Source: Natrinema altunense
GTDB lineage: Archaea > Halobacteriota > Halobacteria > Halobacteriales > Natrialbaceae
DNA: 64,000 nt
Direction of reading: 5' to 3'
Assembly (NCBI RefSeq): GCF_000731985.1
Contig: NZ_JNCS01000012.1
Coordinates: 1 to 64,000 of the forward strand
Shown: piece after piece, positions 17,803 to 27,770 of the stretch
How the letters are laid out: the number at the start of each line of letters is the position of its first letter
Numbering within the stretch: the first letter of the stretch is position 1
Made by a program: the position numbers and the translations under genes
The notes under the pieces: model-generated
Seen by the model: the letters and a program-made list of their open reading frames with translations, nothing else
Database searches by the model: none
Told to the model about the DNA's origin: nothing

Positions 17803-19449
17803 TTACTCCGTACTCATCCAGTCGCTCGCTTGTGGCTCCGATGGATCGGTGGGGATCTCGACGAGAACGGGCTCGTCCGCGGCGGTTGCGGACTCGACCG
17901 TCGACCGTATCTCGGCTGGGTCGTCGGCGCGCTCGCTGCGCATTCCCATACTCTCCGCGAGCGACGTGAACGAGATCGGCGCGTCGCTCCAGTTGTACTC
18001 GCCCTCGGAGAGATCGTAGTCTCGCCCCGCCTGATCGCTGATAATCGCGTAGTCCTCGTTCGTGAACACGACGACCGTAATCGGAACGTTCTCCGCGACG
18101 GCCGTGTGGAGTTCGTGGATGCACATCATGAGCCCGCCGTCGCCGGTGAGCACGACGACGTCGTCGCCGGGATTGGCGAGCTGTGCGCCGATCCCCGCCG
18201 GCAGTCCGGTTCCCATCGTCGCCCACGACCCCGGGTTGACGTACGACCGTGGGCCGGCGGCCTCGAAGACGTTGAGCGCCCAGACGCGAAACCCACCGGC
18301 GTCGACGGAGACGACCGCGTCCCGTGGAACGGCGTCCCGGACGCTCTCGAGTGCGCTCACCGATGTCAGCGGTGGCGACGAGTCCCGGAGCGGGTCGAGA
18401 CGGTCGCTCGTCGCTTCTCGGACTGCCGTCGCCCGCCTCGTCCCGTCACTGGCGCGGACCGCTCGATCCGCGAGCGCGGCCTCGAGTTCCGACAGTGCCA
18501 CCCCGGCATCGGCGATGATGCCGACCGTGGGATCGTAGCCGTTCCCGAGATCGTCGGCGTCGAGCGTCACGTGGACGAGGTCCGCGGGCAGTTCGACGCT
18601 CCAGGTCCGAGTCGCGACCGCGTCGAAGTCCGTCCCGACCGCCAGCGCGGCGTCGGCAGTGGCGAGGCAGTCGAGGAGCTCGGGGGACGCACTGCCGGAG
18701 AGCGTTCCGGCGACGTACTCGTCGGGATCGTCGGGGAGAACGCCTTTACCTTTGTACGTCGTCACGATGGGTGCCTCGAGTCGGTCGGCTAGCCGTCGCA
18801 GCGAGTCGCTCGCGTTCGCGGCACGGACGCCACCGCCGACGATGAGTACTGGCTCCGTCGCCTCGGCCAACAGTGTCGCAGCCGCATCGATGTCCGGTTC
18901 GGCGACGCCCTCGACGTATTCTCGGTTGTACTCGCCGGGTGTCGACAGGGGGACGTCCATCGTCAGGAAGTTTTTCGGGATGCCGATCCGGACCGGCCCC
19001 TTCGGCGGCGTTTCGGCGATCGCGATGGCTTCTTCGACGACCGCGGCCGTGCTTTCCGGCCGCTCGACGAGCAGGTTCTCCTTCACCACGGTATCGTAGG
19101 TGTCCGGTGGCGTCTCGTGGATTCCGCCGCCCCCGCGAACCTCGGGCTCGGTCTCGACGGCGATGTGGACCAGCGGCGTACAATCGTTGAGTGCGTTTTT
19201 CAGCCCGTTCATTGCGTTCATGTCGCCCGGCCCGGGGACGACAGCCGTCGCCGCCGGCGTGCCACTCGTTTCCGCGTATCCCCACGCTTGATGGGACACT
19301 GCGGTTTCGTGGCGTGCGACTACAAACCGGATGTCGTCACGTGCACCGATCGCTTCGTTCAACGGGAGCGTCTGTTTGCCCGGGATACCGAACATCGTGT
19401 CGATCCCATTGCTCGTCAATCGTTCTATCACTGCCCGGTTGACATCCAT
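17803..19449 (-). CDS. ThDP-dependent decarboxylase/acetolactate-synthase-like enzyme
   Basis: 548 residues with the three-domain ThDP layout. The activating glutamate is in VVARHETAVSHQAWGYAE (about residue 48), the central domain has VLIVGGGVRAAN, and the C-terminal cofactor motif starts at LTGDGGLMMCIHELHTA and ends at VVVFTNEDYAI. The cofactor domain lacks a regulatory partner gene, so biosynthetic acetolactate synthase is unlikely. In an arginine/ornithine locus, 5-guanidino-2-oxopentanoate decarboxylase (AruI) is one candidate, but sequence alone cannot decide among 2-oxoacid decarboxylases. Confidence 0.8.
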   Translation of the reverse strand: MDVNRAVIERLTSNGIDTMFGIPGKQTLPLNEAIGARDDIRFVVARHETAVSHQAWGYAETSGTPAATAVVPGPGDMNAMNGLKNALNDCTPLVHIAVETEPEVRGGGGIHETPPDTYDTVVKENLLVERPESTAAVVEEAIAIAETPPKGPVRIGIPKNFLTMDVPLSTPGEYNREYVEGVAEPDIDAAATLLAEATEPVLIVGGGVRAANASDSLRRLADRLEAPIVTTYKGKGVLPDDPDEYVAGTLSGSASPELLDCLATADAALAVGTDFDAVATRTWSVELPADLVHVTLDADDLGNGYDPTVGIIADAGVALSELEAALADRAVRASDGTRRATAVREATSDRLDPLRDSSPPLTSVSALESVRDAVPRDAVVSVDAGGFRVWALNVFEAAGPRSYVNPGSWATMGTGLPAGIGAQLANPGDDVVVLTGDGGLMMCIHELHTAVAENVPITVVVFTNEDYAIISDQAGRDYDLSEGEYNWSDAPISFTSLAESMGMRSERADDPAEIRSTVESATAADEPVLVEIPTDPSEPQASDWMSTE

Positions 19450-19659
19450 ACTCCGTCATCGTAAACCAGATACTTATGATCTCCCATTCCGGCTATCCGC
19501 TTTGCCGGCTGAGATGGCTCTCTCCCCTCGTTTCTACGCATAGCCCTCCGGAAATAGGGCGTGAGGAAGCGGCCGAGTCGGCTCCAAATCGAGCGGAGCG
19601 ATACCGAGTCCCGTGGGATACCGAAAGATGGCGGGGGACCGAGACGATCGTCGCGAACG

Positions 19660-21342
19660 TTAGTCGGACCCCTCCGGCGATTTGCCGTGATCGGAGTCGG
19701 CGTCCTGTTCGACCAGGTCAACGTCGCGTCGTACTGCCCCTGCGTCGATCCCTCTTCGATTCGCGTCGAATTCCGACAGCCCGTATACGAGTCCGACGAG
19801 TAGGACGACCCCGACTGGCAGGAAAACCAGCGGCGACACGCCGAAGAACCCGTACAGCAGATAGCAGACGACGACCACGGTCGCAACGGTCGTCGCATAG
19901 TACGCCTGCGTCCGGACGTGGTCGATGAGGTCGGCACCGGTAAAAGTCGATGAGAGAACGGTCGTGTCGGAGATCGGTGACGTGTGATCCCCGAAGATCG
20001 CGCCGGAAAACACCGCCCCCACGATGGCGGGAGCGAGTCCGAACCCGCCAGTGAGATCGAACGCGACGGAGAGCGCGACGGGGGTCAGCAGACTCATCGT
20101 CGCCCACGACGATCCCATCGTGAACGAGATGAACGTCGCGGTGATGAAGACGGCAACGGGGAACACCGTGACCGGAATCGTGCCTTCGACCAGCGTCGCG
20201 ACGTACGCACCTGTCCCCAGCGCATCGGCGACCGTACTGATCGACCATGCGAGGATCAGAATCGTCACCGCAGTCAGCATGAGCTCGAACCCTTCGAGGA
20301 CCGCATCGACGCCTTCGTCGGCGGTACACAGGTCGTATACGATGCCGATCGTGAACGCCGTTGCGACCATTGCGAACGAGCCCCAGACCAGTGCGGTCGT
20401 CCAGGACCCGTTGCCGGCAATGGTCGTCGTCGTTTGGACGAACGTCGCGAACTCGCCCGCGAGCAGTGACTCGAGCACCGGCTGGCCGCCGTAGCCGGTC
20501 CGGAGCGCGCTGCCGATCGTAACGGCGATCAGGACCACGATGGGGAGCAGGAACGTCCGGAGCATGGGCCGGTCAGTGATCGGGTCACTGAGATGGCCGT
20601 CGACTTCCTGTAGCGGGTCCGCGTCGTCGTCGTTGACCTTGCCCGTTTCCCAGGCACGGCGCTCTGCTGTGAGCATTTCACCGTAGTCCCGCTGTGTCAC
20701 GACGATGATGCCGACCATGACGATCGCGAGAATCGCATAGGCGTTGTACGGGATCGACTCGAGGTAGACGGTGAAGACGTCCGGTGTCTGGACACTCGCT
20801 TCGGCTTCGATGTTGCTGAAGGCCTCGTCGATCATCGACAACTGGAACGCGACCCATCCCGAAATCCCGATCGTCGCGACGGGAGCGGCCGTCGAGTCGA
20901 CGATATAGGACAACTTCTCGCGCGAGATGTTGACTCGGTCGGACGTTTCACGCATCGTGTTCCCGATGATCGCGGTGTTTGCATAGTCGTCGAAGAACAG
21001 TGCGATGCCCAACAGCCAGGCGACGACCCCGACTTTCCGCCTGGTTTCGAGGCGCTTGCTCGCCACCTCCTGAATGGCGATAGCACCACCCAGCCGCCAG
21101 ATCAGTGCGACGCCCGAGCCGAGGAGGAGCGTGAATACGAGGATCTCCGCGTGAAACCCGTCATCGGCGATGATGGCTTCGACGATCCAGTTAAACGTCT
21201 GTCCAACACCGAGTCCGCCGGTGTAGATGACGCCACCGAACCAGATGCTAACGAACAGTGAGAGGATTATGCGCCTCGTGGTAACTGCTAACGTGATTGC
21301 CAACAGTGGCGGTACGAGGGATAGTATCCCGAATTCACCCAT
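19660..21342 (-). CDS. NhaC-family antiporter 1
   Basis: 560 residues from the ATG giving MGEFGILSLVPP; an earlier ATG would add 35 unlikely residues. About 12 membrane helices, with NhaC motifs LFFDDYANTAIIGNTMR, STAAPVATIGISGWVAFQ, FTMGSSWATMSLLTPVAL and SGAIFGDHTSPISDTTVLSS. The family includes Na+/H+ antiporters and carriers of organic or amino acids. Here, divergent from the semialdehyde dehydrogenase, an amino-acid or ornithine exchanger is a fair guess. The C-terminal tail is hydrophilic and acidic. Confidence 0.88.
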   Translation of the reverse strand: MGEFGILSLVPPLLAITLAVTTRRIILSLFVSIWFGGVIYTGGLGVGQTFNWIVEAIIADDGFHAEILVFTLLLGSGVALIWRLGGAIAIQEVASKRLETRRKVGVVAWLLGIALFFDDYANTAIIGNTMRETSDRVNISREKLSYIVDSTAAPVATIGISGWVAFQLSMIDEAFSNIEAEASVQTPDVFTVYLESIPYNAYAILAIVMVGIIVVTQRDYGEMLTAERRAWETGKVNDDDADPLQEVDGHLSDPITDRPMLRTFLLPIVVLIAVTIGSALRTGYGGQPVLESLLAGEFATFVQTTTTIAGNGSWTTALVWGSFAMVATAFTIGIVYDLCTADEGVDAVLEGFELMLTAVTILILAWSISTVADALGTGAYVATLVEGTIPVTVFPVAVFITATFISFTMGSSWATMSLLTPVALSVAFDLTGGFGLAPAIVGAVFSGAIFGDHTSPISDTTVLSSTFTGADLIDHVRTQAYYATTVATVVVVCYLLYGFFGVSPLVFLPVGVVLLVGLVYGLSEFDANRRGIDAGAVRRDVDLVEQDADSDHGKSPEGSD

Positions 21343-21825
21343 GGGGCCATTTCTACCATGGCACTTGATAAGTCTTTCCATGGGTGAAATACTATAGCAC
21401 GGACTCGATAGGTGAATAGTACGGGGTCGATGCCCCCGCGTGTGCAACGAGTAGGCAACTCGTCGTTGTCGGCCGTCGCTGAGAGACGTTCCGGCCCGAC
21501 TCGAGGCGTTCGGTTCCGTCGTGCGTGGTCGTGCCGTGTTCCGCGGATTCCCATCACGATACCAGTCTATTTCAGAATATCAAACCGCATGTCTCGTTCT
21601 GTGTTACAAGCATATATTTGTCATTCACTCAGTGTCATGTTATCGTTTATCGATGAAGAGTGACCGCTTACCACGCTCTATCGTTTGTATACGTCGTTCT
21701 TGCAGTCACCGTGCTCTCTCGAACGTGTATTTGATATATTCAAACCCTTCTTTCTCGTCGAACCGCGTCACGGATCGCTCGCTCAAAGATGAACAATTAT
21801 ATGGGCCACAGGAGAAGGGTCTAAC
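21343..21825. promoter_or_regulatory. Divergent regulatory region with IclR-type operators
   Basis: 480 bases between the NhaC-type gene and the aldehyde dehydrogenase. It contains the 15-bp element TTTGATATATTCAAA (21730-21744), a near match TTTCAGAATATCAAA (21570-21584), and a TATA box AATTATATGG (21794-21803) 28 bases before the GTG start at 21826. The exact element is centred 89 bases before the start, the same distance as the one before the second aminotransferase. Confidence 0.68.
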
Positions 21826-23358
21826 GTGAGTCGATCAACAGCAAGTGGAGCCAATCTCCACTACATCAACGGCGAATGGACGAACGGAACCGGCTCCGAA
21901 ACCTTCGAGAGCGAAAGCCCCGCGACGGGCGAGACGCTGGCGACGTTCCAGCGCGGCACGGAGGCAGATGTCGACGCGGCCCTCGAGGCGGCGGACGAGG
22001 CCTTCGAGGAGTGGCGGGAACTGTCGGCGATCGATCGCGCGGAGTACCTGTGGGACATCTACCACGAACTGCGAGAGCGCCACGAGGAACTCGGGGAGAT
22101 CGTCTCGAAGGAGTGTGGCAAGGAGATCTCGGAAGGAAAGGCGGACGTGACCGAAGCCTGGCACATGGTCGAGTGGGCGGCGGGCAACGCGCGCCATCCA
22201 CACGGCGACGTCGTGCCGTCGGAGATTCCGAGCAAAGATGCGTACATGCGGCGGAAGCCGCGTGGGGTCATCGGCTGTATCACGCCGTGGAACTTCCCGG
22301 TCGCGATCCCGTTCTGGCACATGGCCATCGCGCTGGTCGAGGGGAACACGGTCGTCTGGAAGCCCGCCGAACAGACGCCGTGGTGTGCCCAGATCATCGC
22401 CGAGATGTTCGAGGACGCGGGGATTCCCGACGGCGTCTTCAACATGGTCCAAGGGTTCGGCGACGCCGGGGCGGCGATCACCGACGACGAGCGCGTCGAT
22501 ACGGTCCTGTTTACGGGCTCGGCCGAAGTCGGCCACGAGATCGCCGGCAAGGTCGGCGGCGAACCCGGCAAGCTCGCGGCCTGTGAGATGGGCGGCAAAA
22601 ACGGCATCGTCGTCACCGAGGAGGCCGACCTCGACATCGCCGTCCACGCGGCCGTCATGAGTTCGTTCAAGACGACCGGCCAGCGCTGTGTCTCTTCCGA
22701 ACGCCTGATCGTCCACGAGGACGTCTACGACGAGTTCAAAGAGCGGTTCGTCGACATCGCTAAGGACGTCGCCGTCGGCGACCCCCTCGAGGAGGAGACG
22801 TTCATGGGGCCGGCGATCGAGGCCGACCACGTCGAGAAGATCAGCCGCCACAACGAACTCGCCCGCGAGGAAGGCGCGAACGTGCTGGTCGACCGGTTCG
22901 AACTCGAAGCGGACGAGATTCCGGACGGGCACGCGGAGGGCCACTGGGTCGGGCCGTTCGTCTACGAGATCGACTACGAGTCCGATCTGCGCTGTCTCAA
23001 CGAGGAGTGTTTCGGTCCTCACGTCGCCCTCCTCGAGTACTCCGGTGACATCGAGGATGCGGTCGAGATGCACAACGACACGCCCTACGGGCTGGCGGGA
23101 GCGATCATCTCGGAGGATTACCGACAGATCAACTACTTCCGCGATCACGCCGATATCGGGCTCGCGTACGCGAACCTGCCGTGTATCGGTGCGGAGGTTC
23201 ATCTCCCGTTCGGTGGCGTCAAGAAATCGGGCAACGGCTATCCGAGCGCCCGCGAGGCCATCGAGGCCGTCACCGAGCGCACCGCCTGGACGATGAACAA
23301 CTCCAAGGAGATCGAGATGGCTCAGGGACTGTCGGCCGACATCACGACCGACGAATAA
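21826..23358 (+). CDS. Semialdehyde dehydrogenase (probable P5C dehydrogenase)
   Basis: 510 residues from GTG. It belongs to the NAD(P)-dependent ALDH superfamily: GCITPWNFPVAIPFWHMAIA (cofactor and oxyanion region), LFTGSAEVGHEI, the general-base Glu in CEMGGKNGIVV, and the nucleophile Cys in TTGQRCVSSERLIVH. ECFGPHVALLEY and LPFGGVKKSGNG close the domain. Beside arginase, ornithine aminotransferase-like enzymes and proline dehydrogenase, glutamate-semialdehyde/P5C dehydrogenase is the best fit. Guanidinobutyraldehyde or succinic-semialdehyde dehydrogenase remain possible. Confidence 0.85.
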   Translation: MSRSTASGANLHYINGEWTNGTGSETFESESPATGETLATFQRGTEADVDAALEAADEAFEEWRELSAIDRAEYLWDIYHELRERHEELGEIVSKECGKEISEGKADVTEAWHMVEWAAGNARHPHGDVVPSEIPSKDAYMRRKPRGVIGCITPWNFPVAIPFWHMAIALVEGNTVVWKPAEQTPWCAQIIAEMFEDAGIPDGVFNMVQGFGDAGAAITDDERVDTVLFTGSAEVGHEIAGKVGGEPGKLAACEMGGKNGIVVTEEADLDIAVHAAVMSSFKTTGQRCVSSERLIVHEDVYDEFKERFVDIAKDVAVGDPLEEETFMGPAIEADHVEKISRHNELAREEGANVLVDRFELEADEIPDGHAEGHWVGPFVYEIDYESDLRCLNEECFGPHVALLEYSGDIEDAVEMHNDTPYGLAGAIISEDYRQINYFRDHADIGLAYANLPCIGAEVHLPFGGVKKSGNGYPSAREAIEAVTERTAWTMNNSKEIEMAQGLSADITTDE

Positions 23359-23439
23359 CTGGGCTCGCGAGTCGAATCGGCGGCGGTTTTCCCTTTCGCG
23401 GTTCCGTCTCGAGATCGGTTTCGTGCCCGAATAAACTCG

Positions 23440-23454
23440 TTTGATATATGCAAA
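23440..23454. promoter_or_regulatory. IclR-type operator before iclR2
   Basis: TTTGATATATGCAAA, a TTTG-N7-CAAA palindrome immediately upstream of the probable TATA box (TTTATG, 23456-23461) and 33 bases before the ATG at 23487. The placement suggests autoregulation. Confidence 0.68.
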
Positions 23455-23486
23455 TGTTTATGAGACGGCGCTATAGACGAAGGACT

Positions 23487-24287
23487 ATGTTCGGTACCGC
23501 AAAGGAAACGAACGGTCGGCGGGAGATCAAATCGGTCCACAAGATCGATGAAATACTCGCCGTCATTAAACGACTCAACGAGGGGACGCTCACGGAGATC
23601 GCCGAGGAAGTCGATCTGACGAAGGGGACGGTCCACACGTATCTCCGGACGCTTCACAACTGCGGCTACCTTACGGAGGAAGACGGTGTCTACCGGCTCA
23701 GCTTGCAGTTCATCACGGTTGCGGAACACGTGCGAAACGAGACCAGCCTGTACATGGCGGGCCACGACGAAGTCGACGCACTCGCCGAACGCACCGGGGA
23801 ATACGCACACCTCGTCGCCGAAGAACGCGCCCGGGAGGTCACCCTCTACGAGAGTCGTGGCGAATACGCGATCGCGACCGACTACCATCTCCGTCTGCGC
23901 GAGACACCGCAGTACCTCCACCACAACGCCGCCGGGAAAGCGATGCTCGCGAACTTCGCTGCGGACCGTCGAGACAGAATACTCGAAGCCCAGGAACTCG
24001 AAGCACAGACGGAAAACACGATCACGGACGAGGCCGAACTGCGGGACACGCTCGAGACGGTGCGGGAGAACGGCTACGCGCTCAACGACGAAGAAGAGAT
24101 CCGGGGCATGCGTGCCGTCGGCGCACCGATTCGCGTTCCCGACGGCTCCATCTTCGGTGCCGTGAGCATGAGCGCACCGGCCAGCCGGCTGCAAGGCGAG
24201 CGGTTTCGGTCTGCTGTCCCCGAAATCGTCATGGAGACTGCGAACCTCATCGAGGTCAACCTCGAGACCGCACAGCGTGAGGGCTGA
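23487..24287 (+). CDS. IclR-family transcriptional regulator 2
   Basis: 266 residues from the ATG giving MFGTAKETNG, chosen for its distance from the TATA box. Winged helix: TLTEIAEEVDLTKGTVHTYL. Effector domain: HHNAAGKAMLANFAADRRD and YALNDEEEIRGMRAVGAPIR. It is much closer to IclR3 (33650-34453) than to IclR1; both share the recognition-helix core LTKGTVHTYL/ISKGTVHTYL and the same operator upstream. It probably controls the ALDH, arginase and aminotransferase genes around it. Confidence 0.9.
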   Translation: MFGTAKETNGRREIKSVHKIDEILAVIKRLNEGTLTEIAEEVDLTKGTVHTYLRTLHNCGYLTEEDGVYRLSLQFITVAEHVRNETSLYMAGHDEVDALAERTGEYAHLVAEERAREVTLYESRGEYAIATDYHLRLRETPQYLHHNAAGKAMLANFAADRRDRILEAQELEAQTENTITDEAELRDTLETVRENGYALNDEEEIRGMRAVGAPIRVPDGSIFGAVSMSAPASRLQGERFRSAVPEIVMETANLIEVNLETAQREG

Positions 24288-24363
24288 CCCGTCTCGACGT
24301 CGGTCCGCGAGTTGCGAAGAGTATATATGCTGCCGTAGAGTTACCGTGACGATACACGGAACC

Positions 24364-24483
24364 ATGCCTGCTACTTCCCAGCGACGGTGTCCAGCATGTG
24401 GTACTGCCATTGATACTTGTGAACCGGAACCGAGGTGCGGAAACTGCTACTGGACCACCGGTACGAAACAGCCGAGTGATTGA
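24364..24483 (+). CDS. CPxCG-type small zinc-finger protein
   Basis: 39 residues starting MPATSQRRCPACGTAIDTC and ending GNCYWTTGTKQPSD. Two CxxC knuckles (CPAC, CGNC) form one four-cysteine zinc site. Such micro-proteins are common in haloarchaea and several affect metabolism or stress responses; the role of this one is unknown. A TATA-like GAGTATATATGC (24319-24330) precedes it. A possible relative with the same ending (CDTCYWTR) lies at 30242-30460, beside the second aminotransferase. Confidence 0.72.
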   Translation: MPATSQRRCPACGTAIDTCEPEPRCGNCYWTTGTKQPSD

Positions 24484-24815
24484 TACGTGTCTCCGGCAGT
24501 CTCACCGCTCGTCGCCGCCGGGAGATCCGCTACCCGTAACCGTCAGCCGTCTCCGATACGTTCGCGACCGCGGACGGCGTGACAGCGAGCGACGTCGAGT
24601 GGCTCCAGCAGCTCACCCGTCGGAGCCGATCGCTCGAGCGTGCCCGCGACGATTGCGGAGGAGTCCTGTTCGATTCCCGGCAACGGTCGAGAACGAGATG
24701 TCTCGTGGCGAACCGCTGTATGCCTCTCCGAGTTGCTGCGACGTCGCGGCGCGCAGGACACGAGGGCTGTAACCCTGCCGACGAAACGGCACCATCGACG
24801 ACCTTTCCCACCATC

Positions 24816-25772
24816 ATGACGACACCGACCGACTCTAGGACCGACCACCCGAACCGATCGACGACTCGAACCGTTCGCCTGCTCGGCGCGCCGCTCGATC
24901 TCGGAGCGGATCGGCGCGGCGTCGACATCGGACCGCGAGCCATCCGGTATGCGGATATCGCCGCCGAGCTCGAAACGGCTGGCGTTCGTTGTACCGATTT
25001 CGGGGACCTGCGTGTTCCCCGACTCGAGCAGTGCGAGACCCCGGATACGGCGGACGATGCGAAGTATCTCGACGAGATCGCCGGTGTGACCGCCGAACTC
25101 GCGGACGAGGTTGCCGAGACGATCGCGGACGGCGACGTGCCGATCGCTCTCGGCGGCGATCACGCGACTGCAATGGGACCCATCCGCGGCGCAGCACGAG
25201 CGGCGGATATCGGGGTTCTCTGGTTCGACGCCCACGGGGACTACAACACACCCGACACCTCTCCCAGCGGTAACGTCCACGGCATGCCCCTCGCAGCCCT
25301 CACTGGCTACGGCGAGTTCGACGGTCTCGACTGGACGGCGACCCCGACCGTCGATCCGTCGAATACTGTTATCGTCGGCGCACGACGCCTCGACGACGCC
25401 GAACGGCTCGCCCTCGAGGAAAGCGACGTTACCGTGTTCACGATGCACGATATCGACGAACGGGGCATCACGGCCGTCGTCGAGGACGCCCTCGATATCG
25501 CAACCGACGGCGTGGACGGGATTCACGTCAGCCTCGATCTCGACTGGCTCGACCCGACGGTTGCACCGGGCGTTGGGACCCCCGTACGCGGCGGCGTCGA
25601 CTACAGGGAGGCCCACGCTGCACTCGAGTGCGTTGCCAATCGAGACCGCGACGCGGGGCTGCTTCGCTCGGCCGATATCGTCGAAGTGAACCCGATTCTC
25701 GACCGGGATAACCGCACCGCGGAAGTCGCGGCTGAACTCGCCGCCAGTCTCCTCGGGAAACAAATCGCGTAA
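24816..25772 (+). CDS. rocF: Arginase
   Basis: 318 residues from the ATG giving MTTPTDSRTD; the upstream extension of the frame is non-protein-like. The start LLGAPLDLGADRRGVDIGPRAIRYA is the arginase signature rather than agmatinase. Mn ligands are in GGDHATAMG, WFDAHGDYNTP and SLDLDWLDP; NVHGMPLAALTG and GVGTPVRGGVDYREAH are typical of arginase. It splits arginine into ornithine and urea. It lies directly before the first aminotransferase gene, which would use the ornithine. Confidence 0.88.
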   Translation: MTTPTDSRTDHPNRSTTRTVRLLGAPLDLGADRRGVDIGPRAIRYADIAAELETAGVRCTDFGDLRVPRLEQCETPDTADDAKYLDEIAGVTAELADEVAETIADGDVPIALGGDHATAMGPIRGAARAADIGVLWFDAHGDYNTPDTSPSGNVHGMPLAALTGYGEFDGLDWTATPTVDPSNTVIVGARRLDDAERLALEESDVTVFTMHDIDERGITAVVEDALDIATDGVDGIHVSLDLDWLDPTVAPGVGTPVRGGVDYREAHAALECVANRDRDAGLLRSADIVEVNPILDRDNRTAEVAAELAASLLGKQIA

Positions 25773-25940
25773 TGCTTCGGTAGCCGTTCTACTGGTGCAC
25801 CTGTTACTGCTAGAGATGACCGGCACAGCGTAGCGAATACCCCTCGGAGCGGCCCACCTGCCGGTTACACGGCATCACTCACGAACCACTATTTTGTTGA
25901 AACCCCGAGTTTTAAGACACTCGTCTCCGTGCGTGTGAGT

Positions 25941-27260
25941 ATGCAACGTGAAACAGCGGAGCCAGCCGTACAGCAACTGCCAGGTCCAACCGCGACGGAA
26001 TGGGTCGATCTCCATCATCAGTCGGCGGCCACGAGCACGTACGTCTACGATTTCGTCTGGGACATCACCGAAGACGCCGTGGGGCCGTTCTGTACGGACG
26101 CGGACGGGAACGTGCTCCTGGATTTCACGAGCCACGTCGCCGCCGCCCCGCTCGGCTACAACAACCCGAAGATCATGGACGACCTCCGCGAGTTCGACCT
26201 CGTGGACCCGCTGAAGATCGCCGGGCAGGATTTCTACGTTAGCACCGGTGGCACGCCCGACGAAGCCGAACTTCCGGCACAGAGCCACCTGATGAACAAG
26301 CTGACCGAGATCACCGCCAAATACGACATGGACACGGTCTTCCTGTCGAACTCCGGGGCTGAGGCGGTCGAGAACGCGATGAAGATCTGTTACGATAACT
26401 GCGAGCAGCCCAAATACGGACTCACGTTCGAGGGCGCGTTCCACGGACGCACGCTCGGTGCACTCTCGCTGAACCGGTCGAAGTCCGTCCATCGCCGCGA
26501 CTTCCCCGAACTCAGCGGCATCCACGACGTACCACACAGTATGGCCGGCGTCGAACGCCTCCGCGAAAAACTGGACCCCAAACACGGTCACATCCCGCCG
26601 GAACAGGTCGCCTTCCTCATCCTCGAGCCGGTCCAGGGCGAAGGCGGCTACCGGGTTCCCGACGCCGAGTTCATGCGCGCCGTCAACGACCTCTGTACCG
26701 AACACGACATCCCGCTCATCGCCGACGAGATCCAGTCGGGCGTCGGTCGCACCGGGAAAATGTGGGCGTCGGACCACTTCGACTTCGAGCCGGACGTCAT
26801 CACGAGCGCCAAAGCGCTTCGCGTCGGCGCGACGATCTCGCGGTCGGAACTGTTCCCCGACGAGAAAGCGCGCATCTCCTCGACGTGGGGTGCCGGCGAT
26901 ATCCTGGCGTCGATTCAGGGCTCGCTTACCCTCGCCGCAATCGAGGACCACGACTTGCTCGATCACGCCGACCGACAGGGCAAGGGACTCCTCGATCGCC
27001 TCGCACCCCTTCAGGACGAGTACCAGGCTCTCGAGGACGTACGCGGCCTCGGACTCATGGCCGCCGTCGAGTTCGAGACCGCCGACCAACGCGAAGCGGT
27101 CATGGAGGCTGCGCTCGAGCGCGGCCTGTTAACGCTTGGCTGCGGGCGGAAGACGCTCCGACTGCTGCCACCGCTGGACGTTCGAGACCGCGAACTCGAC
27201 ATCGCCGTCGACCTCCTCGATGACGCGATCGCGAGCGTCAGCCGAGCCGCGACCGTCTGA
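25941..27260 (+). CDS. Class III aminotransferase 1 (probable ornithine aminotransferase)
   Basis: 439 residues from the ATG matching that of its paralogue. PLP fold type I: FLSNSGAEAVENAMK, GAFHGRTLGALSLNRSK, LIADEIQSGVGRTGKMWASDHF, and the PLP lysine in ITSAKALRVGA. The N-terminal LPGPTATEWVDLHH matches the archaeal subgroup containing ornithine aminotransferases and amino-acid racemases. Located 168 bases after arginase with its own TATA-like TTTTAAGACA (25909). It lacks the TTTG-N7-CAAA element found before its twin at 30841. Confidence 0.85.
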   Translation: MQRETAEPAVQQLPGPTATEWVDLHHQSAATSTYVYDFVWDITEDAVGPFCTDADGNVLLDFTSHVAAAPLGYNNPKIMDDLREFDLVDPLKIAGQDFYVSTGGTPDEAELPAQSHLMNKLTEITAKYDMDTVFLSNSGAEAVENAMKICYDNCEQPKYGLTFEGAFHGRTLGALSLNRSKSVHRRDFPELSGIHDVPHSMAGVERLREKLDPKHGHIPPEQVAFLILEPVQGEGGYRVPDAEFMRAVNDLCTEHDIPLIADEIQSGVGRTGKMWASDHFDFEPDVITSAKALRVGATISRSELFPDEKARISSTWGAGDILASIQGSLTLAAIEDHDLLDHADRQGKGLLDRLAPLQDEYQALEDVRGLGLMAAVEFETADQREAVMEAALERGLLTLGCGRKTLRLLPPLDVRDRELDIAVDLLDDAIASVSRAATV

Positions 27261-27770
27261 CTGCCACCTGCGAGTCCGACGACGGACCACACACGAGCGA
27301 CCGCATCGGTCTCCGTTTTCGAACACCGGGATCGCGCGTCGGGCCGTCCTGTCGAGCCGTCTAGACCCCACGCTGATCGTCCTACGCGCGTTCCGAGTGC
27401 ATTCTGGACTGAGCTGCTGCACTCGATTGTCGGGCTTGCTCCGATGCGAGGTAATTCGATACTCGACGCGGTGTCGCTGTCCGGGTGTTACGCGTTGTGA
27501 GAGACGTAGCCGAGCGACGATCGTTGAGCCGGTGCCTTCGACCCACTACGGGTTGCCATGTCCGACTCCGATACCTGTCGTTGGTTCGGGATTCGACTGT
27601 CCCATGGAAGTGTTCGCACGGTCGATGCCATGCGGCCGCGGTTCGTCCCGACCGCCTGTGATCTGCTCTCTCACTCGAGTCGGCGGCGACGACGATCGGA
27701 CGAACCGGGTTCGACGACGTGCGATACGTCGGGATAGAATATCGAGCCGCGTCGAACGGCCGGGTGAGCC
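27261..27770. other. Intergenic, no supported gene
   Basis: About 510 bases between convergent genes (aminotransferase 1 and the second NhaC-type gene). The open frames are arginine-rich and overlap on both strands. I see no promoter, palindrome or RNA motif worth calling. Confidence 0.5.

Noticed and set aside
21835-23202. 455-codon minus-strand frame opposite the aldehyde dehydrogenase
   Set aside because: Shadow of a strongly supported gene, with no recognisable domain.
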